Shown here piece by piece: positions 34,666 through 44,331 of a DNA stretch of 64,000 bases. The notes beneath the pieces were generated by a model that had not been told where the DNA came from, searched no databases, and saw only the letters and a list, made by a program, of their open reading frames with translations. Position 1 is the first letter of the stretch; each line of letters begins with the position of its first letter. The translations under genes and the position numbers were made by a program. Source of the stretch: Zopfochytrium polystomum (Eukaryota > Chytridiomycota > Chytridiomycetes > Chytridiales > Chytridiaceae); the NCBI GenBank assembly GCA_025765615.1, contig JAIVFJ010000084.1, forward strand, positions 124,001 to 188,000. Direction: 5' to 3'.

Positions 34666-36821
34666 TGGGAATGCTTGCGGAACGTCTTCTTCGTGACCGC
34701 GGGCTGAGTAAATCTCGTCACGCCATGCGGAACACCAGTCCGACACTTTCCGCGTTTGTGTCACTCCTTTGTGCGGCGGTTGGGCTGAACATGCTCACAC
34801 GCCTCGACAGAGCTATCACAGCGAAGGGCGCAATTGGTTGACCGCGTTATATTTTCTTCTTCTTCTTTCGTTTGCTACTCGTTTCAGTTAATGCGTGGAG
34901 CTTTGGGCTGGGCACGTTTGCCTCCCCGCAGGAAAGTGCAACGCACGTTTGCGTCTGGGTTCTTTGCGGCTTTCCACGCCGCAATCTCTTCTGGCGCGCT
35001 AAAGACGTGGAAAGAGCGGGCTGAGTACTGTGGGGGAAAATGACTGTTTCCATGACCCAAGGTACAGTTGTAAACATTCAGGGTTTGTTACGAGCTTTGG
35101 TCAAATCTACCTATAGCGTCTAGCAGCAGGGGAACTACAGCATAGGTTCTACTATACAGCCCAACAGCATGGTGGCGGAGGCTCACCGGTGCAAGAAGGA
35201 ATGTGATAAACCTCAACCTCATCCCACCTCAGTTCCGTTCTGTCGTTCCTTGGACACTCTTTATCTGTATTTCGTCCACGGCGGCGGCGTTCTCAGTTGA
35301 CTTCCGCGTGGCGGATGTTTCATAGCGGACGCTCGCAGCGGACGGGCAGAGGTTCCTCCATGAACCTTTAGTGCCAGGAGATGAACTCCACCGGGTCGGA
35401 GAGAACGCAATCGCGACATCACGCGCGCCACGTGCATGGCTCGGCTCTCCTTGAAGGACGGTTTAACGGATGACGCGAGTAAAAGCCGCCTGTACAGCTC
35501 CGAAGCTGCTGGAGCGCGAAAGGACATCGTTCCATCCATGTGACGGCAAGGTGAGTGGTCAGATGACCACTCATTTGACGGCTCATAAACGCGGCGGCTA
35601 CGCACCGCAAGCAGCAGCCACATTCGTTGGTTCCTGAAGCGGACGCCCTTTGCATATCTGGGGCTGTGTGGAGGAGTGCGTGGTTTCAGTGGAAGAAGCG
35701 CAAGCGCTCAGAAGCTTGAAGCATCTCTTTATAACAATGTATGTTAAATAATGGCTTAATCTGATTTGCTCCGTGCAAGGGCGCGAGTCAACAACGGAGA
35801 GAAAGCCTCCCCCTCCTCTCATACGCAGCTCCGCACCTCACTTTCCTGCACTGATTGCAACCGGTATAAAACAACGAATTGCGAGATCTATGGCCGCACG
35901 TCGAGCACACCTCGGAAGCGTCGCCCTGGCACCGCCACCCCCAACCACTCGTGCACGTTGTTGAGACGGCACCTTGCGTACACCTTCTCCGTGAATCCGT
36001 GAGCCGTCCGCACTCAAAAAAAAAATGCGCCTTCATCTCGCCGCCGCACGACCCCGCACGTCGGCGCTCGTCGCTTCCTCGACCCCGTCTGCGCAGCGTT
36101 CTTCCTTCGGTGTTGGAAATTATGCCACTGGTGGCCTCCGCTGCTGCGACTTGCTGTCGCGCCGGCACCGCGCGCACGACACTAGCCGGCACGACGAGCA
36201 CGAGAAGAAGAACCGAAACAGATCCGCCGCACACGTATCGCACTTCTCGCTTTCGCCAGGGTCCACAAGAAACCGGCCCCAAATCGGTAACGGTAGGATG
36301 CGGCCGTCTGCGCGTTCTTCGGCGTCCTAGGGTCCCTTCCGGCTGCGGTCGCGCGTGCGCACACACCGCTCGCGCGGCACCGTGACCTTTCTACACCACT
36401 TGCAGGGGAAGATAAACCTTGGTGACTCGGCCGTGCAGGTTGAGCACGTCTCGGGCAGGTACCAGACGATAAATATGAATCCGATGTGATGTCAGTTATC
36501 CTCCGTTTCTTTCTGTTTTTTCCTTTCTCTCTCTCAATCTCTCTCTCTCTCTCTGTCTCTCACTCTCTCTCTCTGTCCTTGCGGAAGATCGGCGCTTGCT
36601 TGTTTGACCGGGACATGGGACACTGGCATTCGTCACAACCGACACGGCGGAATGATGCGCCGACAGCTAAGTGGTCTGGTGTCTGCGTGTCTGTCTCTTT
36701 TCGACGCTGTCTGTCTCTCTCTGTCTAGTGACAAGGCCGCCGTCCTCACTCAAACCTAGACCCATTTATAAAACCCACAACAAGTCACGTTGACCCACCC
36801 CACCAAGTCCCACCAGCAAAG
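33505..36821. other. Long region without a firm gene; microsatellites and repeat fragment
   Basis: Contents seen: a short GC-rich stretch with palindromic character near 33820-33910, A/T runs near 33990 and 34203-34230, a (GA)n microsatellite at about 34563-34662, an R2 fragment at about 35090-35170, and (CT)n at about 36528-36580. On the minus strand at 35840-36465 two similar cysteine patterns occur (see findings), but I cannot build a gene model. The last 250 bp before 36822 are probably the P450 promoter. Confidence 0.45.
34563..34662 (+). repeat. (GA)n microsatellite
   Basis: About 50 nearly perfect GA units form artefactual Arg-Glu and Leu-Ser open frames on both strands. Confidence 0.95.
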
Positions 36822-37774
36822 ATGGCTCCCTCGTCGACCTCATCGTCCATCGTCACTGCCGCCGCGGCAGCTGCGTCGACCGCCGCCGTCGCCGTCGCCA
36901 CCCTCGCCTACGTCTACTGGGACGACCCCATCTTCCACCACCCGCGCCTGCCCAAGCAAACAACCGCCTCCGCCGGCCAGCAGCGGCACAGCAGCGGCAC
37001 CAGCACGTCCTCGCGCATCATCCTCGGCACCCTCCCCACACGCATGCCCATCATCGGCGACACCATCGACGTCGTCGGCGGATTTGCGGGCATCCACGAC
37101 ATGGTCTGCACCGAGCTCGAAAAGAACCAGGCCGAGGCCGACGCTCGCGGCCTCGTCGCCGGCGGCGTCTCGCTCAAGCTGCCGTTCACGCCCGCGATCG
37201 TCTGTTCGTCGGATCCGGCCGTGGTGGAGCACGTCCTGAAGACAAAGTTCCCGATCTACAACAAGGTGAGGAGGAGGAGGACGCGAGGGGATGCGAGTGC
37301 GGTCGAAGGAGGGCGGTGAATGGGGGATCGCCTGATCAGTAAGTTGTCGAGGGGGCATGGCGCGATCCGAAAGCGCTCCACGGCGCTCTCGCACGAACGG
37401 CTCCATTATTGGCCTTGGTGTGGTCATGGACGACAGCGGACACCACGTGCCTGTTGAGAGTGTGGCTTCACCTTCCAAAATTGGAAGCTGCATGGACCGA
37501 CTGACAATTTTTCTTTTCTTTTCCTTTTCTTTGTTTTTTTTCCTTTTTTTTTTTTTGCTTCTTTTGATTGTCTCCCACATTATGCCGTCATTCACCTGCC
37601 TCTGCCTGGACACCCAAAACAAAGGGCCACTTCTTCTTTTCTCGCACGTCGGACGTGCTGGGCCACGGCATCTTTGCGGTCGACGGCGAAGAGTGGAAGT
37701 ACCAGCGCAAGACGTCTGCAAACCTATTCAACATCAAGGTGAGAGCGAGCGCGAGAGAGAGAGAGAGAGAGAGT

Positions 37775-37809
<35 letters not shown>

Positions 37810-39041
37810 TGGTGGAATAACCAAGCGCACATCGCATAGCCGGTCATCAACCCTAACCAATCCGCCATTCGCTCTCCTCCAAAAAATCAGAACTTCAAAG
37901 AATTCGTGGGCGTCGTCTTTGTCGAGGAAATGGGTCTCTTCTCGAACCGCCTGGAGCGGGCCGTCAGCAACAACGAGATTGTGAACCTCAGCGAGCTCTT
38001 CTTCCGCTTCACCCTCGACGGTTTCTGCCGAATCGGATTTGGGGTGAGGATTTCACCAACGTATTTCGTCACATTGATTGAGCTGTCCACTTATACGGTC
38101 ACCCTTTCGCAATCCATCAAACCCAGGAAAACCTCAACTCGCTTGAACAAGAAAAGCCAGTGCCGTTTGCCACAGCGTTCGACGACGCCCAGACTCGCCT
38201 TGTGCAGCGGTTCCTGACTCCGCTCTGGTCGGTGGTTGAAACGCTTTCCCTTTCGGGCTTCAAGCACTCCTCCAACGTGCAAACCATCAAAGACTTTGGC
38301 CGCAAACTCGTAGAGAAGCGCCTCGCCTACCTCAAGGCCGGCGGCGACCCCAACGCCTTTTCGGACGCGCTGAGCTACATGATGGCGACCGAGATCCCGT
38401 CGACCGGCAAGCCGCCGACGCCCGACCAGCTCGTCGAGTACGTCATCAACCTGATCATCGCCGGTCGCGACACCACCGCGCAAGCCCTCTCCTGGGCCGT
38501 CCTTCTCCTCCACCGAAACCCGGCCGCCAAAGCCGCGCTCCTCGCCGAAATTGACGCCGCCCTCCCCGACTCGGCCGCCCTCCCTTCCTACGACCAGGTC
38601 CGCTCCCTCGCCTACGCGAACGCCGTCTTCCACGAAACCCTCCGACTCTACCCCTCCGTGCCCCTCGAAATCAAGCAGCTCTCCGAAGACGACGTCCTCC
38701 CCAACGGCGTGCACCTCCCGCGCGGCGCGCTCTGCTCGTGGTCCCCGTACTCCATGGGCCGATCCGAGCGCATCTGGGGGCCTGACGCGAAGGAGTTCCG
38801 TCCCGAGCGCTGGCTCGAGATGGACAAGGCGCCGTCGCCCTGGGTCTACCCCGTCTTCAACGGGGGGCCCCGCGTCTGCCTCGGTAAGAACATGGCCGAG
38901 CTCGAGGGCGTGTTTGTCCTCGTCTCGCTCCTCAGGAGGTTCGACGTCGACGTCGTCGACCATGAGTCGGTCACGTACCAGTTCTCGCTCACGCTGCCCA
39001 TGAAGGACGGCATGCGCGTGCGGTTGAAGAAGCGGGAGTGA
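36822..39041 (+). CDS. Cytochrome P450, CYP52/CYP86-like (fatty-acid or alkane hydroxylase type)
   Basis: Haem-thiolate monooxygenase, probably ER-bound. Exons 36822-37265, 37625-37738, 37891-38043 and 38127-39041 with canonical junctions. Residues 8-32 form an Ala/Val-rich membrane anchor, followed by a proline-rich hinge (LPTRMPIIGDTIDV). The N-terminal core has HFFFSRTSDVLGHGIFAVDG and EEWKYQRKT (helix C WxxxR type). Helix I is LIIAGRDTTAQALSW, the K-helix ExxR is HETLRLYPSVP, the PERF region is FRPERWLEM, and the haem loop is FNGGPRVCLGKNMA with the axial Cys. AGRDTT together with FNGGPR is typical of CYP52/CYP63/CYP86-type fungal P450s that oxidise fatty acids or alkanes. The substrate cannot be fixed from sequence. 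The intron after exon 2 begins with a (GA)n tract (37752-37806). No frame break seen. Confidence 0.92.
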
Positions 39042-40515
39042 ACATAATCGATGTGAAGGGGGCGTGCCGGTGGAGGGAGGATACCTTGTGTTGCGGGGTT
39101 CGGAGCGGCGAATGCCTATGCTATTTTAGGACGACCCCCGAGCCAAGGGGAAACGTTGTCGCGCGCTTACTTCCACATCTCTCATTAAGTTTCTCTTTCT
39201 TCTCTGTCAGCGGCTGCAAGTTCCCGATGGTGGTTCCTTGTCCTGTTTCTCATTTCTTTCCTATTTTCCGCCGTTTTGAGCGACGGGCGACCCTGCGCTG
39301 GCAGCGTGTAACTCAGTTTTCTTCCCCCTCTTAGCCTGGAAAAATTTTAAGTTCGTATCGTGGTGAATACAGTACGCAGGATCAGATATGGACTGGGGCG
39401 GGGGTTCTTCGACCTCGCTACCTCGCGCTCGCTCCGATGGCGGGCGTCACCGCCGTCGTGCGCTCCCACGATGCGTCGAAAACGGTCAACTGGCGGTGTC
39501 AACGATGGCCCCCGGGGGTGGGGGAAGGCTTGGGCCATGGTGAGACTGTCACAAACTCTCGAATCCGCTCCACGGTGGACCTTAATTCGTGATCGCGGTG
39601 GGGGTTTGAGCAAGTCTTCTGCCACGCTGTTGAGAGAAACGGATTTGCATTATTTACTAAACTGGAAGGGTTTGTTGCGGTTGTATTTGTTTGGTTTTAT
39701 TGAATGGCGGCACTCCTAATTCCGCAGTTTAGCTTCAACGCTCTAGAGCAATTGTCCAGTGAACGATCGCTTCATTGGTGTCATGTCGTTGTACCCGTGA
39801 AGGAAAGGTGTTGGGTGAAGGGTGATAAGTCCTTCGAGACATGTGCTTGGTACTATATGTACGATGTCCAAAGCCGTAAGCTCAAAATCAATTTTATCAT
39901 GGAATATCAGGGTAACTGCAGATATGTGCGACTGCCAACTCTTCCTCGCCGCTTTCCGAGGTGCAGTTGTTTTTGTTAAACAGCAGGAAAAATCGATTTC
40001 GGAAAGGTTTACGGTGTGAGAGGTTTGAACGCACTCAATATCAATAACATTACCTTGAAACCTCACCAGATCTTATGGCACCCAGTTCAATCCCCGGAGA
40101 CGGCATCACGAACGTTTTGTCCACAGTCAATCTAGACCTCTCCAGGTCCCGGATTTTGGTCGCCGCCCCAGCCTTTACACGGTGTCAGCTGTGAGTGCTG
40201 CTGCTCACCCTGGTGGAAGCCTCCGTTCTTCCACTTTTTCTCTATTGATTTCTTGACGGTCTTTCTCCCCCCACAGCAGCGGACAAAACAACCTCTCATC
40301 TTGAACAATTTTTGGTTTTCCAGCGCGAAGCCTTACTGCCGTACTGCATCCAAAGGAGCGAATACAAGTAGTTTTGCGTGACGTTTGTTTCAATTCATTG
40401 TTGGAACTTTAACAGCGAAGAGATAAGTAGCAAGGTAGACGGACTTGAAGTGTGAGAAAACAAAAGACAAGAAAAGTATTTCATGACGACAATGTACTTG
40501 TACTTCAAAAACCAA
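39042..40515. other. Intergenic region between convergent genes
   Basis: Unique-looking sequence of mixed composition. Short open frames on both strands show no domain or coding bias. I see no repeat or RNA gene. Confidence 0.45.
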
Positions 40516-42117
40516 TCATGCGGAAGCTCTCATTTTGCGCAGCTGCGCATCAAGCCTTCTGTCGTACCACTGGAACGCCCCGAGCAGTCCCCTCACCGCC
40601 AGACTCTTGAACGGCTCGGGCGGGATGGGCAGCTTGGACTGGAACAACGGCAAGTACTCGTTCGGCTCGCCGACGGCCGCGTCCGCAACGACCCTGCCCA
40701 GCAGCGACGCACCGGCAATACCGTGGCCGTTGTACCCGATGGCGTAGTGCACGTTGTTTGTGCGCTTGTCCAGCACCGACACGACCGGCACGAACGACAG
40801 CGTGATGTCGATCCACCCGCCCCACGTCCGCGCAACCCGCAGGTCCGGCAGCTCCGGGAACCGGTCGCGGAGCGACTGAATCACTGGCCCCAGCTGCGCC
40901 GCGCCCGACCACCCGCGCACCGCGCCGCCACGCTCGAACCGCGGGCTCTTGGACCCGAACGCGATCGTGTTGCGCGCCGTCAGACGGAACGACTCCATCA
41001 CCTCGTGCGCCGTGTACAGCCCCTCGCGGGACTTCCAGCCGCCGATGAGGTCGATTTGGGTTTGTGTAAGAGGCTCTGGTCGTGGGGTTTGGTGGGTCGG
41101 TGGGTTAGCGAATGTTTTGCATTCTTCTTTGAAAAACGCACCTGTCTCTGCGAGGGTTATGTGCAGGGGCACCATCAGCCCGCCGAGCGGTTTTGCCAAA
41201 CCGGGCGCGAACGCGTTCGTCGCAAGGATGACCTTCCCAGCCTTGACGACTGCGCCGTCCGCCGTCGTCAGCGTGACCCCGTCCGTCCCGTCCTTCATCG
41301 CCGCCACCCTCGTCCCCTCAAACAGCGGAACCCCCGCCCGAATCGTCGCCCTCCTCAGCCCCATCACATACTTCCCCGGATCCAGCGTGCCCCCGCACTG
41401 CTCCACCATCCCGCCCACAAACGCCCTCGGAATCCCCCTCCGCCGCATCTCCGCCGCCTCCAGGTACTCCACGCTCAGCCCGTGCCGCGCCGCGACCCTG
41501 CTCGCCCCCCGCAGCCGCCGCTCGTGGCTCGCGTGCACCGCAACGACAATGTTGCCGGTGTCCACGTACTCGGCGTCGATCCCCAGCTCCGACAGGTTCG
41601 CCTCGGCCGCGCGCACGGACGCCTCGGCGAACCGGACGAGGCCGATGGATTTGCGCTCGCCGTGCATCGCGAGGAGCGTCGGCAGGTCTTTGCCGATCGT
41701 CGGAGTTAGGTGCCCCGCGTTGCGCCCCGACGCGCCGAACCCTGCGAACTCGGATTCAAGGAGCGCGACGGAGCGTCCGCGGTGGTGCCGGTGGAGGTGC
41801 AGCGCGGCGGAGAGGCCGGTGTAGCCGCCGCCGATGATGACGATGTCGTAGACGTGCGGGGTTGGGGTCGTTGGGAGGGGCGGCTGGAGGTCCGCGGGGG
41901 GCGTTGGGAGCCAGGTGCTGAGGGGGAGGTGCTCAACGCCGAGGATGGTGCTCGGCGGGGGTGGGTTGGTGGTGGCGGAGGAAGCCATGGTCCGGGATGT
42001 GGAGGAGGATGGGGAGGCGCGAGGAGAGGCTGATGAGGAGGGAGTCGTGGCGCGTTGGACGGCGGCGCGGGTCACGGCGACCGCAGGTGAGCGGAGTCTG
42101 AGCAGGACGGTGGGCAT
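40516..42117 (-). CDS. FAD-dependent oxidoreductase (DAO family), gamma-glutamylputrescine/glycine oxidase-like
   Basis: Flavin amine or amino-acid oxidase of the DadA/OrdL/PuuB type. Two exons, 42117-41142 and 41075-40516; the 66-bp intron (GTGCGT...CCAG) is a multiple of three and joins LAET to PLTQTQIDLIGG as in relatives. The first 45 residues are Ser/Arg/Ala-rich, possibly a mitochondrial presequence; two further Met codons lie inside. The Rossmann motif is DIVIIGGGYTGLSAALHLHR, then LLESEFAGFGASGRNAGHLT, which matches the FAD-linked GASGRNxG stretch of OrdL/PuuB enzymes. The C-terminal part has WGGWIDITLSFVPVVSVLD and AIGYNGHGIAGASLLGR, the usual flavin-closing motif. The natural substrate is unknown. 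The ATG at 42117 is chosen because upstream codons in the same frame read as UTR sequence. Confidence 0.87.
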   Translation of the reverse strand: MPTVLLRLRSPAVAVTRAAVQRATTPSSSASPRASPSSSTSRTMASSATTNPPPPSTILGVEHLPLSTWLPTPPADLQPPLPTTPTPHVYDIVIIGGGYTGLSAALHLHRHHRGRSVALLESEFAGFGASGRNAGHLTPTIGKDLPTLLAMHGERKSIGLVRFAEASVRAAEANLSELGIDAEYVDTGNIVVAVHASHERRLRGASRVAARHGLSVEYLEAAEMRRRGIPRAFVGGMVEQCGGTLDPGKYVMGLRRATIRAGVPLFEGTRVAAMKDGTDGVTLTTADGAVVKAGKVILATNAFAPGLAKPLGGLMVPLHITLAETGAFFKEECKTFANPPTHQTPRPEPLTQTQIDLIGGWKSREGLYTAHEVMESFRLTARNTIAFGSKSPRFERGGAVRGWSGAAQLGPVIQSLRDRFPELPDLRVARTWGGWIDITLSFVPVVSVLDKRTNNVHYAIGYNGHGIAGASLLGRVVADAAVGEPNEYLPLFQSKLPIPPEPFKSLAVRGLLGAFQWYDRRLDAQLRKMRASA

Positions 42118-43296
42118 GTTTGTTTGACTGTTCTGTTTCGTAACGGGGAAACTAGAGGCTATATACATTTTTTGTCTGTGGAATAGAGTCTTGTGGTGAA
42201 GGCGGAGAGACAGAGAGAGAGCGAGAGAGACTTGGTGCGGAAACCGGCATCTTGGGAACGGAGAAACTCCGACCGCCGTGCCATGTCGTGTCGGCAATCG
42301 GAGAAACAAGTCCTGCGTCCCCCCCCCTGCGGATTTCACATCGATTCAGACGCAAGGTTACACGCACGAGAGGAGTGCTTTCTTCGCAAGCATCCTTCCT
42401 TTGCAGTTGTGCAAGAGGCCATCCGACCAACAGCAAAAGTTTTGGCGCGGCTATTTTGCCGAGGTATCCTTTGCTACCAGTTAGTGTGCTGGACGTGGCT
42501 TGGAGTCTTCCGGTTCCACAGAAGAATCGAGCACACACACAATAATAAAGAATGCGATCAACCATCCATTCTTGTCTGTTCGTAATCCTTCCGATTGGAG
42601 ACCGTAATAAACCACCAAGGTGGAAGCGTGACCTCCATGCGCAGGGCCTTCCAGTCCCTCTGCGTCGCCTGTGACGCCACCTGGGGCCTATGTAGTCCAG
42701 AGAGAGAAGTAGACAGCGATAATGAGAGCAAACAATGGTTTGATGATGTGGGCCTGCCCCGCTTTGAGCTCTCCCTAAAGCCGGCCATTGGAGCACACTC
42801 GGTTACGTTTGTGGAAAGGGCCGACGGTACATACCGATTGCTACAAAAATTATTCAAATGTTCACTGGGAAGAAATCGTTTGACCAGTCGCCTCTGTATG
42901 AAAGCGAGGTTGCTGATGAGGATTGCGATAGAGGTCTTTATACAATTATTCACGGATGTTGCCGGCTGCTTCGTGTGAAAATCGTGGCTGTGCAGCAGCC
43001 GCACTCTGCAATACCCGAGCCTTTCTGGTCTTCAGAAAACCCTCCCAAACGCCACCCGAACCAAATCATCCCGAAATTAGCCGCGCGAGCTGCACCATCG
43101 ACGATCGAGGCCAGAGGGGGTTGGTGTGTTTGCTGTGGCGGAATCGGGACACTCCGCTCGGTCCCGGAAAGACGAGCCGGCCTCCGGCTCAGCCCGATTT
43201 TTGCGGCCTGTATTTTAAAGAACCGCCCGGCCCCAAACGCTCAACCATCGATCGGTAACCAGAGTAAATACCCACAAGGCTGAGTGAGAAAGAGAG
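42118..43296. other. Intergenic region between divergent genes
   Basis: It must contain the promoters of the oxidoreductase and the methyltransferase. A GA-rich patch lies at 42205-42235. No convincing reading frame, tRNA or repeat copy found. Confidence 0.45.
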
Positions 43297-44331
43297 ATGG
43301 CGACGTTCTCCGACAGCGACTACAACAGCGACGGATACCGCAGCAACAGGCCGGACTACGGCCCAGGCCTCTACTCGCTGATCCGCGACTACCACTGCGG
43401 CGGCGACGGCGGCGGCGGCGCGCTTGACATGGCAGCGGACGTTGCGTGCGGGACGGGCCAGGCGACGGTGCACCTCGCGACGATGCTTGGCGTCAAGACG
43501 GTCGTTGGCATCGAGCCGTCCGAAGCAATGCGCAAAGGTACGATCCCCAACAGCATTTGCCTGCCTGCAATCGCGTTGCATTGTCCCCTAACCAACGGAT
43601 CTTGGCGCAACCCACCAAAAGCCGCCGCGCGGCACCCCTCCGTCACCTACGTCGCCGGCACCGACAGCACAGCGGCCACCGCGACCGGCCGCCCGCCGCA
43701 CTCCTTCGACCTCGTCACCGCCGCCCAGTGCGTCCACTGGTTCGCCATGCCCGCCTTCTTCGCCCAGGCCGCCCTCATGCTGAAACGCGGCGGCCGCGGC
43801 ACCCTCGCGTTCTGGGGCTACCCCGTCGGCTACATCAAGAACTCGCCGCGGGCGTCCGAGCTGTTCCGCGACTACTTTTTCAACAGGCTCGGCCCACACT
43901 GGGACCCGCGGAGGCGCCTGCTCGACGCCGCCTACGAAGACGCCCGGTTCGTGCCGACCGCCGGGTTGTTCCGGGACGTGCAGAGGTGGGGTATTTGTGA
44001 ACAAAGAATTGTCTCAAAAACGGTTCTGAACCAAATACGGCCCTTTCTGTTTCGAAAAAGGATAACCATCCCGTCCGCGCACCACCCTCTCCCCGTCATG
44101 CGCCGCACCTGGACCCTCGAGCAGCTCGCCGCGTACTTCCGCACCGCCTCCGCCTACAAGACCTACCAGGGTGCCGTCGCCGCCGACGCCGCCGCGAACC
44201 CGCCAGCCACCGACCTCGTCGACGCCGTTGTGGCCGAGATCGCCGATGCGCTGGGCACCGACGACAACGGCGCGCCTCGCACCGTTGACGTCGAGTGGCC
44301 TGTCATTCTGGTGCTTGCGCGGGCCGTGTGA
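43297..44331 (+). CDS. Class I SAM-dependent methyltransferase, TMT1/Crg1-like
   Basis: Cytosolic small-molecule methyltransferase of the type of yeast Tmt1 (trans-aconitate) and Crg1. Likely exons 43297-43537, 43622-43985 and 44060-44331; the second intron is also open in frame, so its removal is inferred from GTGGGG...GAAAAG. The N-terminus has DGYRSNRPDYGPGLYSLIRD, as in the family's Y-RP-YP start. Motif I is DVACGTGQATVHLA and the acidic loop is VVGIEPSEAMRK. The family block AAQCVHWFAMPAFFAQA corresponds to the HWF motif near motif IV, followed by TLAFWGYPVGYI and LGPHWDPRRRLLDAAYED. The C-terminal helix/strand part reads WTLEQLAAYFRTASAYKTYQ and VDVEWPVILVLAR. Length (about 290 residues) is normal. 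The substrate is not deducible. Confidence 0.85.
   Translation: MATFSDSDYNSDGYRSNRPDYGPGLYSLIRDYHCGGDGGGGALDMAADVACGTGQATVHLATMLGVKTVVGIEPSEAMRKGTIPNSICLPAIALHCPLTNGSWRNPPKAAARHPSVTYVAGTDSTAATATGRPPHSFDLVTAAQCVHWFAMPAFFAQAALMLKRGGRGTLAFWGYPVGYIKNSPRASELFRDYFFNRLGPHWDPRRRLLDAAYEDARFVPTAGLFRDVQRWGICEQRIVSKTVLNQIRPFLFRKRITIPSAHHPLPVMRRTWTLEQLAAYFRTASAYKTYQGAVAADAAANPPATDLVDAVVAEIADALGTDDNGAPRTVDVEWPVILVLARAV

Noticed and set aside
34291..34764. Arg-Glu and Leu-Ser repeat proteins on both strands
   Set aside because: These are translations of the (GA)n microsatellite.
41706..42127. Plus-strand and alternate-frame open frames over the FAD oxidoreductase
   Set aside because: Shadows of a GC-rich real gene on the minus strand, which has clear family motifs.
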